A DNA stretch of 7,403 nucleotides. It comes from Flavobacteriales bacterium (GTDB taxonomy: Bacteria > Bacteroidota > Bacteroidia > Flavobacteriales_D > Crocinitomicaceae). Positions within the stretch are counted from its first letter, which is position 1. Every line of letters begins with the position of its first letter. The stretch spans positions 1 through 7,403 of the forward strand of contig JABJEE010000097.1 of NCBI GenBank assembly GCA_018665005.1, given 5' to 3'. Of this stretch, positions 1 through 7,197 are shown piece by piece. Under the pieces are notes generated by a model. That model searched no databases. It was not told the DNA's origin and saw only the letters and a list, made by a program, of their open reading frames with translations. The translations under genes were made by a program, and so were the position numbers.

Positions 1-27
1 ACCTTACTACTTAAAAAGTCAAAATAA
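1..27 (+). CDS. mreD: C-terminal tail of an upstream gene, probably mreD (partial)
   Basis: Reading from base 1 gives eight codons, TLLLKKSK, then a TAA stop at 25-27. A hydrophobic stretch ending in lysines fits the end of a last membrane helix, as expected for MreD, the small membrane protein of the rod-shape complex. The name rests mainly on context, because mreD normally sits just before mrdA and rodA in Bacteroidota. The next gene starts 1 nt after this stop. Eight residues cannot identify a protein by themselves, so mreD is an inference. Confidence 0.5.
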   Translation, partial: TLLLKKSK

Positions 28-28
28 A

Positions 29-1894
29 TTGAATGTAGAAAATAGAAGATATGTGATAATTTCCTTCATATTGTTTGTTGGGATTATATACATCTCTCGG
101 CTTTTTTACATGCAAGTACTTGATGATACGTGGAGTGACAGGGCCCATCAAATCAGTGAAAAAAGGAGGGAGGTGACTCCGCCAAGAGCCATTATATATG
201 ACAGAAACGGTCTAAAAATCGTAGGAAACAAAACGTATTTCAACCTTATGGTTATTGAGGAGAAATTAGGTGTTGATTTTGATACCGTTGGTTTTGCCAA
301 ACTCATAGGGTGGGAACCCGTAATGATCGCAGAGCGTTTCAAACAAATTATAAAAGGAGAAGGGACTTATTACAATAAATATAGTGGGAAGAAAGAATCT
401 AATTATCAAAAAAACAGAGCTTACCCTTTTTTAAAAGAAATCACTAAAGAGGAAATGGTAAGGATTGCGCCGTTTTTAGACTCTTACCCCGGTTTTTATG
501 AAGAAGAAACAAGCATGAGGTATTACCCTTATCCTAATGGGGCAAATATTCTTGGATATTTATCTGAAGTAAATCAAGAGGAAGTATCCAAAGATAAGTT
601 CTACAAGCCCAGCTATAATATTGGAAGAGCCGGTATTGAAAGAATCTATGAAAAACAATTAAGAGGTTTAAAAGGTGTGCATTACATTGTTCGTTCGGCG
701 ATGAATAATGAAGTGAAACGATATGAAAATGGCCGTTATGATACATTAGCAAAACCCGCCGAACCTATTCGACTTGGCTTAGATATTATGCTTCAAGCAT
801 ACGGAGAAGCGCTGATGAAAAATAAAAAAGGGTGTATTGTGGCTATTGAACCGAAAACAGGAGAAATTCTTTCTATGGTTTCTGCCCCTTCTTATGATCC
901 AAATATTTTAGTTGGAAGAAAAAATGTTAGTCAGTACTACCCTGAACTTTTAAACGATCCTGACAAGCCCTTATATCCAAGACCCACTCAGGCAGAATAC
1001 CCTCCTGGATCGATATTTAAACTCGTGCAATCCTTAATTGGGCTTCAAGAAGGTGTTCTTAAAGAAAACACCTCGTTTCCCTGTAATAAAACCCTTGTAG
1101 GTTGTCACTCGCACCCAAGCCCCTCTAGTGTTGCAAAAGCAGTGAAGTTTTCTTGCAATCCCTACTATTACTATGCGGTAAAAAAAATTATTGAGCAGAA
1201 GAAGTTCACCAATCGCTTTGAAGACGCAGAAGACGGACTAAATCTTTGGAACAAGTATATGCAAAGCTTCGGTCTTGGAAAAAAACTGAATTCTGATGTT
1301 TATGGCCTACGTGCTGGTTTAATTCCAAACTCGGCATATTATGACAAGTGGTATGGCCACCAGGGATGGGCCTTTTCAACAATTCGTTCCATTGCAATAG
1401 GGCAGGGAGAGGTTAAATTAACCCCTCTCCATATGGCCAACCTTGCTGCGATAATCGCCAATAAGGGTTGGTTCTATGACCCACATTTTGTGCAGTCTCC
1501 TAAAAAAGGATTCCCCATACAAATACAGAAAAACCAAACTATGGTAGAAGCAAAACATTTTCTACCGGTTATTGATGGTATGTGGCGGGTTGTCAATGAA
1601 TCTGGAGGCACTGCTGGTTTAGCTAAAATTAATGGCATCGATGTTTGTGGTAAAACAGGGACCGTGGAAAACTTTAAAGGTTCCGTAAAACAAAAGAATC
1701 ATTCTGTTTTTGTCGCCTTTGCCCCTATGGAAAACCCCCAGATTGCCATTGCCGTTTTTGTTGAAAATGCGGGTTTTGGTGGAACATGGGCCGCTCCGAT
1801 AGCCAGTTTAATGATTGAAAAGTATTTAAATAAAAAAATTGTAAACCCTGCAAAAGAAAAACGCGTTCTAGACGCTGTCTTGAACAAAAATTAA
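29..1894 (+). CDS. mrdA: Penicillin-binding protein 2, elongation-specific peptidoglycan D,D-transpeptidase
   Basis: This class B PBP crosslinks the glycan strands made by its partner RodA during side-wall growth; the catalytic domain lies in the periplasm. The 621-residue protein has one N-terminal membrane anchor (about residues 9-28), then a PBP dimerisation/pedestal domain (PPRAIIYDRNG near 51-61 and GIERIYEKQLRG near 202-213). The transpeptidase domain begins near residue 265. All three active-site motifs are present: SIFK with nucleophile Ser328 and Lys331, Ser375-Cys-Asn377 (SxN), and Lys542-Thr-Gly (KTG). The conserved GQGE follows at 458-461. The start is TTG at 29, just after the TAA of the preceding frame; no ATG or GTG lies nearby in frame. 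The frame stays open to the window's left edge, so a longer form overlapping mreD cannot be excluded. The following rodA starts 1 nt after the stop. Residues 352-376 carry an unusual Cys/His cluster. The length is normal for the family. Confidence 0.96.
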   Translation: MNVENRRYVIISFILFVGIIYISRLFYMQVLDDTWSDRAHQISEKRREVTPPRAIIYDRNGLKIVGNKTYFNLMVIEEKLGVDFDTVGFAKLIGWEPVMIAERFKQIIKGEGTYYNKYSGKKESNYQKNRAYPFLKEITKEEMVRIAPFLDSYPGFYEEETSMRYYPYPNGANILGYLSEVNQEEVSKDKFYKPSYNIGRAGIERIYEKQLRGLKGVHYIVRSAMNNEVKRYENGRYDTLAKPAEPIRLGLDIMLQAYGEALMKNKKGCIVAIEPKTGEILSMVSAPSYDPNILVGRKNVSQYYPELLNDPDKPLYPRPTQAEYPPGSIFKLVQSLIGLQEGVLKENTSFPCNKTLVGCHSHPSPSSVAKAVKFSCNPYYYYAVKKIIEQKKFTNRFEDAEDGLNLWNKYMQSFGLGKKLNSDVYGLRAGLIPNSAYYDKWYGHQGWAFSTIRSIAIGQGEVKLTPLHMANLAAIIANKGWFYDPHFVQSPKKGFPIQIQKNQTMVEAKHFLPVIDGMWRVVNESGGTAGLAKINGIDVCGKTGTVENFKGSVKQKNHSVFVAFAPMENPQIAIAVFVENAGFGGTWAAPIASLMIEKYLNKKIVNPAKEKRVLDAVLNKN

Positions 1895-1895
1895 A

Positions 1896-3287
1896 ATGAG
1901 AAAATCAAACTCTCTTATAAACAACTTAGATTGGCCTTTATTAATTGGTTTTCTAACATTGATTTCCTTTGGATTAATGACCATTTATTCTGTGGCTTTT
2001 AATGAAGAAAATCCAAGTGTTTTTAGTTTTTCAGAAAAATACGGAAAACAAATTATGTGGATTTTCTTGTCTCTTTTTTTAGGTGTTGTCGTTTTTCTGA
2101 TTGACTCTGATGTATATAAAAAGTTTGCTTTACCCATCTATCTTGTAACTATTGGCCTACTCGTTCTCGTATTGTTTATGCCTCCAATTAATGGTGCTCG
2201 GGCATGGATCGGTGTTGGTAGCATGGGAATACAACCTGCCGAATTCGCTAAAATCACCACTGCCCTATTACTGGCTAAATATGTAAGCGATATCAATCTC
2301 AAGTTATTGAGTTCATACAACATACTGATTGCCCTAGTTATTATTGTAATTCCGATGGGCTTAATTCTCCTTCAGCCTGATGCAGGAACATTTGTTGTTT
2401 TTACTGCTTTCTTTTTTGTGCTGTATCGTGAGGGACTCACCTTTGACCCGTTTATTTTAAAATTTATTAATCTGTTACCCAAAGTCAATTATAAAAACAC
2501 ATGGATTGGGAGTCACTTTATTCCCATTTTATTTGTTCTGGTTTTCCTTTCAATACTTACGATTCTGCTAGGTCATAAAAACCTTGGAATAATCCCTGGT
2601 TTACCTCTTTATGGATCTTTTGGCATCATAGTTAGTTTGTTTCTGGTTTCGGTTCTCGGAATACTATTTATACAAAAATTTGGAACGAAAAGAGAAAAGG
2701 TTAAGATCCGACTGATTATTATCCTATCCTTTATTGTTGGTAGTGCAAGCTCTTATTTTGTTGAATATTCTTTTGTGCATCTCGCTGATCATCAAAAAGA
2801 TCGAATTGAACTTTTTTTAGGACTTAAAGAAGACCCCAACGGAAAAGATTATAATAGAAACCGAGCAATGGCAGCCGTTGGTTCTGGGGGTTTTTCCGGA
2901 AAAGGATACAAAAACGCTTCTGTATCAAGCGTGAAAACAAACCATGTCCCCGAAAGCGAAACTGATTTTATATTCTGCCCCTTTGCGGAAGAGTGGGGTT
3001 TCTTAGGTGGAGCCGTTTTACTCATGATATACCTCTTTATAATAATTAGAATCTTGGTCATTGCTGAAAGGCAGCGGTCAACATTTAATAGAATCTATGC
3101 TTATTCGGTTGGCATGTTCATCTTTTATCATTTTGCCATTAATATAGGAATGAATATAGGGTTTGCACCAGTTATCGGTATTCCTCTACCGTTCTTTAGT
3201 TATGGGGGCTCTTCCATGATGTCTTTTTCAATCATGGTTTTCATATTATTAAAATTAGACAGTCAGAGAAGACACGTTCTCAGGTAA
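1896..3287 (+). CDS. rodA: RodA, SEDS-family peptidoglycan glycosyltransferase (lipid II polymerase)
   Basis: RodA polymerises lipid II into glycan strands in the inner membrane and works as a pair with PBP2, encoded 1 nt upstream. Family signatures in order are: GARAWIG with QPAEFAK (Glu116), LQPDAGT at 159-165, HQKDRIELFLG at 299-309, AVGSGGFSGKGY at 327-338, VPESETDFIF with Asp357 (the Asp aligned with the essential residue of SEDS enzymes), AEEWGFLGG at 364-372, and PLPFFSYGGSS at 430-440. At 463 residues it is longer than the roughly 370 of E. coli RodA. The extra length lies between residues 181 and 299, where two additional hydrophobic segments (about 206-226 and 237-259) give about 12 membrane segments instead of 10. 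FtsW is the main alternative, but the mrdA neighbour and the DFIF/SYGGSS context favour RodA. The ATG at 1896 follows the mrdA stop so closely that translational coupling is likely. I see no Shine-Dalgarno. Confidence 0.95.
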   Translation: MRKSNSLINNLDWPLLIGFLTLISFGLMTIYSVAFNEENPSVFSFSEKYGKQIMWIFLSLFLGVVVFLIDSDVYKKFALPIYLVTIGLLVLVLFMPPINGARAWIGVGSMGIQPAEFAKITTALLLAKYVSDINLKLLSSYNILIALVIIVIPMGLILLQPDAGTFVVFTAFFFVLYREGLTFDPFILKFINLLPKVNYKNTWIGSHFIPILFVLVFLSILTILLGHKNLGIIPGLPLYGSFGIIVSLFLVSVLGILFIQKFGTKREKVKIRLIIILSFIVGSASSYFVEYSFVHLADHQKDRIELFLGLKEDPNGKDYNRNRAMAAVGSGGFSGKGYKNASVSSVKTNHVPESETDFIFCPFAEEWGFLGGAVLLMIYLFIIIRILVIAERQRSTFNRIYAYSVGMFIFYHFAINIGMNIGFAPVIGIPLPFFSYGGSSMMSFSIMVFILLKLDSQRRHVLR

Positions 3288-3310
3288 AAGATAAATTGTA
3301 AATTTAGATT

Positions 3311-5836
3311 ATGAAGAATAATGAACAGGTTATAACCCAAAAAGAAAAGACGATTTTCACTATCGTTTTCTGGTTTGTTGTTCTATTGCCTTTTCTTATT
3401 GTTTCCTCACTTTACTTGTTTCAATCCGAAGATGAATTGCCCCCTGTTTCATTATTGGATAACCCTCCCGAACTGCTGGCGTCTGCCGTTATTGCTAAAA
3501 ACGAAAAGGGTATAGATACTATAATTGGTCATTATTGGAGAATAAATAGATCTAGCATAAAGTATAGAGAAATTTCTCCCTATGTGATTGACGCATTGGT
3601 ATCTACAGAAGATGAGCGTTATCATGAACACTCGGGAATTGATTTTCGTGCGCTGGTAAGGTCTGCCACCTCTTTTGGGGCTTCTGGGGGTGCGTCAACA
3701 ATAACACAACAGTTGGCAAAGCAGCTCTTTAAACTTGTGGACAGGGAAGAAGCGAAAGGCTTAATGGAAAAAATAAATATCAAAGCGCAAGAACAAATTA
3801 TTGCTACTAGACTCGAAAAGCGTTTCTCTAAAAGAGAAATCATTACGATGTATTTGAATCAATTTGACTTTCTTTATAATGCTGTGGGAATAGAAAGCGC
3901 TGCTAATGTATATTATAACAAAAAAGCAATTGAGCTCACTAAACTGGAAGCAGCTATGCTTGTGGGAATGTGTAAAAACCCGAGCCTTTATAACCCCTAT
4001 TCATTCAAGAATAAAAATTATAGCAGTAAAATCGCCCTAAAGAAGAATATCTCTACGAGTAAAGTCTCTCAAAGTGAAATCAAAGCCGCTCGGAAAAAAG
4101 ATTCAACAAGAGCCATAAACCGAAGGAACCAGGTCTTGTTTCAATGGCTAAGAAACAGCGAAAATGAAAACGAACATTTATCTAGTAAACTTACTAGAAA
4201 AGAATACGAATTACTATGTAAAAAACCTCTAATCGTCGACTATCACTCTGTTGATCACAAAAAAGGTCTTGCTCCGTATTTTCGTGAAAGTCTAAAAAAT
4301 GAAGTGAATTCAATATTAAAAACAAAAAACGCGAATGGAGCCTTTAAATATGCTAAAAAAGATGGTTCAGGATATGATATTTATCAAGACGGGTTAAAGA
4401 TTTACACAACACTTAACACCTCTCTTCAACAAAAAGCAGAAGATGCTGTATTTCAACATTTGAGCGGAATTGACCCGAGCGGTAAAAACAAAAAAGCAAA
4501 GTCCTGGCAAAATCGATTCAATAAGACGATTAAATACAAAAAAGACAAGTTCCCCTTTCTTAAAAAGACGTCTGATAAAACCATTTCCAATAGCATTGCT
4601 AAAGGAAGAAGAGATAGTGAGAGATATAAAAAACTAAAAGAGCGCCAAGTATCAAACTCAGACATTTTAAAAATATTCAACACCTCAACATCAATGAAAA
4701 TCTTCAGTTACGAAGGAGACATTGATACGGTTATGACGCCGAACGACTCAATAAAGCACAATCTTTCATTCTTACAAACAGGTCTTGTGTCTATTGAGCC
4801 AAAAACAGGTTTTGTTAGGGCTTGGGTTGGTGGCACAAATATCAACTACTTTAAAATAGATATGGTGACAAATAACAGTAGGCAAATTGGTTCGACAATG
4901 AAACCTTTTGTCTATGCCACAGCCCTTGAGCTTGGCAGCGTGAAGCCCTGTACACGATTCACAAAAGACGATTGTCAAGTGGTCGAAGTAGATGACTTTG
5001 GGCAAGTTGTAGAAAAGAAAAACAACCCGTTTATTCCGAATAAAGGAAATAAAGGAAGTGATAAATGGATGGCTAATGGGGGCATTCTAGCCAATGGGCT
5101 CATTCAATCGAACAACCCAACAACAGCAGCTGTTTTTGGGAGTATGGGACCTGTTAACGCAAACAAAAAAACAGGAGGTCCATACCAATTAGATATACTT
5201 TTACGAAAAATGAATATTTATCTGAATCCTGACCAATTGGTTCCGTCTATGTGTCTTGGAACGATGAATGTTCCCCTTATTGACTTGGTTGCAGCACAAT
5301 GTGTTTTTGCAAATCATGGTGTTTATACTAAACCCACAATGGTTGAACGAATTGAAGACAAAAATGGAAACGTTATTTATAGTGCAGATCAAGTAACTAA
5401 TCAAGTCGTAAACTCAAGTGTTGCCTATGAGGTGCTTAAATTAATGAAGGGGGTGATACAAAGAGGAACAGGAGCCAGCTTAAGAGGAAGCTATAATGCT
5501 TGGGGGGGAATTAATTATCCTACTGCTGGAAAAACAGGAACAACTCAAGGAAATGCCGTCGGGTTATTTATGGGATTAACCCCAGACCTTGTAACAGGTG
5601 TTAGTACTGCGGGTTTAAATAAAAATATAGCTTTTGAATATACAAGTGATGGTCAAGGTGCACGAATGGCTTTACCTGTATATGGTTACTATATGCAAAA
5701 AATATATGCCGACCCTGGTTTAAAAATAAGTAAAGGAGAGTTTACAAAACCTCTGGATTATATCCCTGAAAAATTTGAATGTAACGACGATCATCTTCCA
5801 ACTGATGATCCAAATTTAGAATTTGGTGAATTTTAA
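3311..5836 (+). CDS. mrcA: Bifunctional class A penicillin-binding protein (PBP1A type)
   Basis: This enzyme both polymerises lipid II (GT51 glycosyltransferase) and crosslinks the strands (transpeptidase) on the outer face of the inner membrane. The 841-residue protein has a short cytoplasmic N-terminus and one membrane anchor (about 13-36). GT51 motifs follow: STEDERYHEHSGID with catalytic Glu100, GGASTITQQLAKQLF at 126-140, KAQEQIIATRLE with the second Glu161, YLNQFDF at 181-187 with GIESAANVYYN at 193-203, and KLEAAMLVGM with NPSLYNP at 211-229. The transpeptidase part carries Ser528-Thr-Met-Lys531 in RQIGSTMKPF, Ser600-Asn-Asn602, and Lys741-Thr-Gly743. Two lysine-rich insertions (about 233-272 and 391-450) enlarge the linker; related insertions occur in Bacteroidota PBP1A. 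The ATG at 3311 lies 23 nt after rodA, and an in-frame TTG upstream is followed at once by TAA, which fixes this start. It may back up the RodA-PBP2 machine encoded just upstream. The symbol mrcA is by analogy; the domain assignment is firm. Confidence 0.95.
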   Translation: MKNNEQVITQKEKTIFTIVFWFVVLLPFLIVSSLYLFQSEDELPPVSLLDNPPELLASAVIAKNEKGIDTIIGHYWRINRSSIKYREISPYVIDALVSTEDERYHEHSGIDFRALVRSATSFGASGGASTITQQLAKQLFKLVDREEAKGLMEKINIKAQEQIIATRLEKRFSKREIITMYLNQFDFLYNAVGIESAANVYYNKKAIELTKLEAAMLVGMCKNPSLYNPYSFKNKNYSSKIALKKNISTSKVSQSEIKAARKKDSTRAINRRNQVLFQWLRNSENENEHLSSKLTRKEYELLCKKPLIVDYHSVDHKKGLAPYFRESLKNEVNSILKTKNANGAFKYAKKDGSGYDIYQDGLKIYTTLNTSLQQKAEDAVFQHLSGIDPSGKNKKAKSWQNRFNKTIKYKKDKFPFLKKTSDKTISNSIAKGRRDSERYKKLKERQVSNSDILKIFNTSTSMKIFSYEGDIDTVMTPNDSIKHNLSFLQTGLVSIEPKTGFVRAWVGGTNINYFKIDMVTNNSRQIGSTMKPFVYATALELGSVKPCTRFTKDDCQVVEVDDFGQVVEKKNNPFIPNKGNKGSDKWMANGGILANGLIQSNNPTTAAVFGSMGPVNANKKTGGPYQLDILLRKMNIYLNPDQLVPSMCLGTMNVPLIDLVAAQCVFANHGVYTKPTMVERIEDKNGNVIYSADQVTNQVVNSSVAYEVLKLMKGVIQRGTGASLRGSYNAWGGINYPTAGKTGTTQGNAVGLFMGLTPDLVTGVSTAGLNKNIAFEYTSDGQGARMALPVYGYYMQKIYADPGLKISKGEFTKPLDYIPEKFECNDDHLPTDDPNLEFGEF
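5789..5826. repeat. Two abutting perfect inverted repeats at the PBP1/scoA boundary
   Basis: The last codons of the class A PBP gene contain two back-to-back perfect inverted repeats. The first is GATCATC (5789-5795) and GATGATC (5804-5810) with an 8-nt loop. The second is CCAAATT (5810-5816) and AATTTGG (5820-5826) with a 3-nt loop. They share base 5810 and end 8 nt before the TAA stop. No proper U-run follows (TGAATTTTAATAT), so this is not a convincing intrinsic terminator. It could be a weak attenuator or RNA-processing site, or chance in AT-rich coding DNA. Confidence 0.3.
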
Positions 5837-5839
5837 TAT

Positions 5840-6535
5840 ATGAATAAAGTAGTAAATAATGTTCAAGATGCTGTTGACGGAATAAAAGACAACATGACCC
5901 TCATGTTAGGGGGGTTTGGTTTGTGCGGCATTCCTGAGAACTCAATTGCAGAACTGGTTAAAAAAGGCACGACAGGACTCATTTGCATTAGCAATAATGC
6001 TGGGGTTGACGATTTTGGTTTAGGTCTTCTCTTACAGAACAAGCAGATCAAAAAAATGATCAGTTCTTACGTAGGTGAGAATGATGAATTTGAACGACAA
6101 ATGCTCTCGGGAGAATTAGAAGTTGATTTAATTCCTCAAGGAAGCTTAGCTGAAAGGTGTCGGGCAGGGGGAGCAGGTATTCCCGCATTCTATACTCCTG
6201 CAGGTTATGGCACCGAGGTTGCAGAAGGCAAGGAGGTACGTGATTTTAACGGTAAACCACATATTTTAGAAAGTGCCTTGTCGGCAGATTTTGCAATTGT
6301 TAAAGCATGGAAAGGAGACACGGAAGGCAACCTAGTGTTTAAGGCAACCGCAAGGAACTTTAACCCTATGATGGCGATGGCGGGAAAAATAACCATTGCA
6401 GAGGTTGAGGAACTTGTTCCTGCGGGAGCGCTTGATCCTAATGAAATTCATACACCAGGAATATTTGTTCAACGAATATTTCAAGGAGCGCGCTTTGAAA
6501 AAAGAATAGAACAACGAACGACAAGAAGTAAATAA
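5840..6535 (+). CDS. scoA: 3-oxoacid (succinyl-CoA:acetoacetate) CoA-transferase, subunit A
   Basis: With ScoB this forms the cytoplasmic enzyme that moves CoA from succinyl-CoA to acetoacetate, giving acetoacetyl-CoA and succinate. It feeds ketone bodies and the product of leucine breakdown into acetyl-CoA. The 231-residue protein is full length for the alpha subunit. Residues 17-32 fit the CoA-transferase signature 1 exactly (Asp17-Asn18, then three hydrophobic residues, Gly24-Gly-Phe26, Gly30, Pro32). Other family blocks are SNNAG at 51-55, PQGSLAERCRAGGAGIPAFY at 99-118, GTEVAEGKE at 124-132, and ATARNFNPMMAMA at 169-181. The ATG at 5840 is 3 nt after the PBP stop and places the signature at the usual distance from the N-terminus. 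scoB starts 1 nt after this stop, as is normal for the two-subunit form. The E. coli AtoD-type enzyme (acetate as CoA donor partner) is the main alternative, but the close sequence pattern favours Sco. Confidence 0.95.
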   Translation: MNKVVNNVQDAVDGIKDNMTLMLGGFGLCGIPENSIAELVKKGTTGLICISNNAGVDDFGLGLLLQNKQIKKMISSYVGENDEFERQMLSGELEVDLIPQGSLAERCRAGGAGIPAFYTPAGYGTEVAEGKEVRDFNGKPHILESALSADFAIVKAWKGDTEGNLVFKATARNFNPMMAMAGKITIAEVEELVPAGALDPNEIHTPGIFVQRIFQGARFEKRIEQRTTRSK

Positions 6536-6536
6536 T

Positions 6537-7193
6537 ATGGGATTAGACAAAACCGGTATTGCAAAACGTATCGCACAGGAATTAAGGGACGGTTGGTATG
6601 TCAATTTAGGAATTGGTATTCCTACGCTCGTAGCAAATTATATCCCTCAAGGCATAGAGGTTGAATTTCAATCAGAAAACGGTGTTTTAGGCATGGGTCC
6701 ATTTCCTTTTGAAGGAGATGAGGACGCAGACCTTATAAATGCCGGAAAACAAACGATAACCACAATGAAGGGAGCATCCTTTTTTGATTCTGCAACGTCC
6801 TTTGCAATGATTCGAGGACAACATGTTCAGCTTACTGTTCTTGGGGCAATGGAGGTTTCTGAGAGTGGGGATATTGCCAATTGGAAAATCCCGGGAAAAA
6901 TGGTTAAAGGTATGGGTGGAGCCATGGATCTTGTAGCTTCCGCTGACAATATTATTGTCGCGATGATGCACAGTAATCGTGCGGGTGTTTCTAAACTACT
7001 TAAGTCTTGTTCTCTCCCTCTTACGGGAGTCGGATGTGTAAAAAAAGTAGTTACCGACTTGGCTGTTCTGGAAATAAACGGTGGTGCTTTTCATCTCCTC
7101 GAAAGAGCTCCAGGAGTAAGCGTTGAAGAAATACAATCTAAAACAGAGGGGCGTCTTGTTGTAAATGGAGATGTTCCTGAAATGAGCATATAA
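6537..7193 (+). CDS. scoB: 3-oxoacid (succinyl-CoA:acetoacetate) CoA-transferase, subunit B
   Basis: This beta subunit carries the catalytic glutamate that becomes a glutamyl-CoA thioester during transfer between succinyl-CoA and acetoacetate. Residues 44-52, FQSENGVLG, match CoA-transferase signature 2, and Glu47 is the catalytic residue, equivalent to the ENG glutamate of mammalian SCOT. Further family blocks are YVNLGIGIPT at 21-30, GAMEVSESGDIANWKIPG at 103-120, GMGGAMDL at 125-132, AMMHSNRAG at 142-150, and SLPLTG at 159-164. The C-terminal block ERAPGVSVEEI at 189-199 is also typical. At 218 residues it is full length. The ATG at 6537 lies 1 nt after the scoA stop, so the subunits are probably made by coupled translation at a 1:1 ratio. 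Nothing appears truncated or degenerate. Confidence 0.96.
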   Translation: MGLDKTGIAKRIAQELRDGWYVNLGIGIPTLVANYIPQGIEVEFQSENGVLGMGPFPFEGDEDADLINAGKQTITTMKGASFFDSATSFAMIRGQHVQLTVLGAMEVSESGDIANWKIPGKMVKGMGGAMDLVASADNIIVAMMHSNRAGVSKLLKSCSLPLTGVGCVKKVVTDLAVLEINGGAFHLLERAPGVSVEEIQSKTEGRLVVNGDVPEMSI

Positions 7194-7197
7194 ATTC

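Noticed and set aside
3292..3306. TAAATT-GTA-AATTTA inverted repeat in the 23-nt gap between rodA and the class A PBP gene
   Set aside because: The stem is six A/T pairs only, too weak to act as a terminator, and such repeats are expected by chance in AT-rich spacers.
5817..5825. TAGAATTTG, resembling the Bacteroidota -7 promoter element TAnnTTTG, just before scoA
   Set aside because: The spacer has three bases instead of two and no TTG-type -33 element lies at the right distance upstream.
5825..5829. GGTGA upstream of scoA as a Shine-Dalgarno
   Set aside because: It is a weak match set about 10 nt from the ATG and is explained by the PBP codons. None of the other genes shows a Shine-Dalgarno either, in line with Bacteroidota.
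6332..6971. Reverse-strand open frames of about 90 codons opposite scoA and scoB, with similar ones opposite the other genes
   Set aside because: They lie wholly opposite well-supported genes, have no recognisable motifs, and their composition fits antisense readings of conserved coding sequence.
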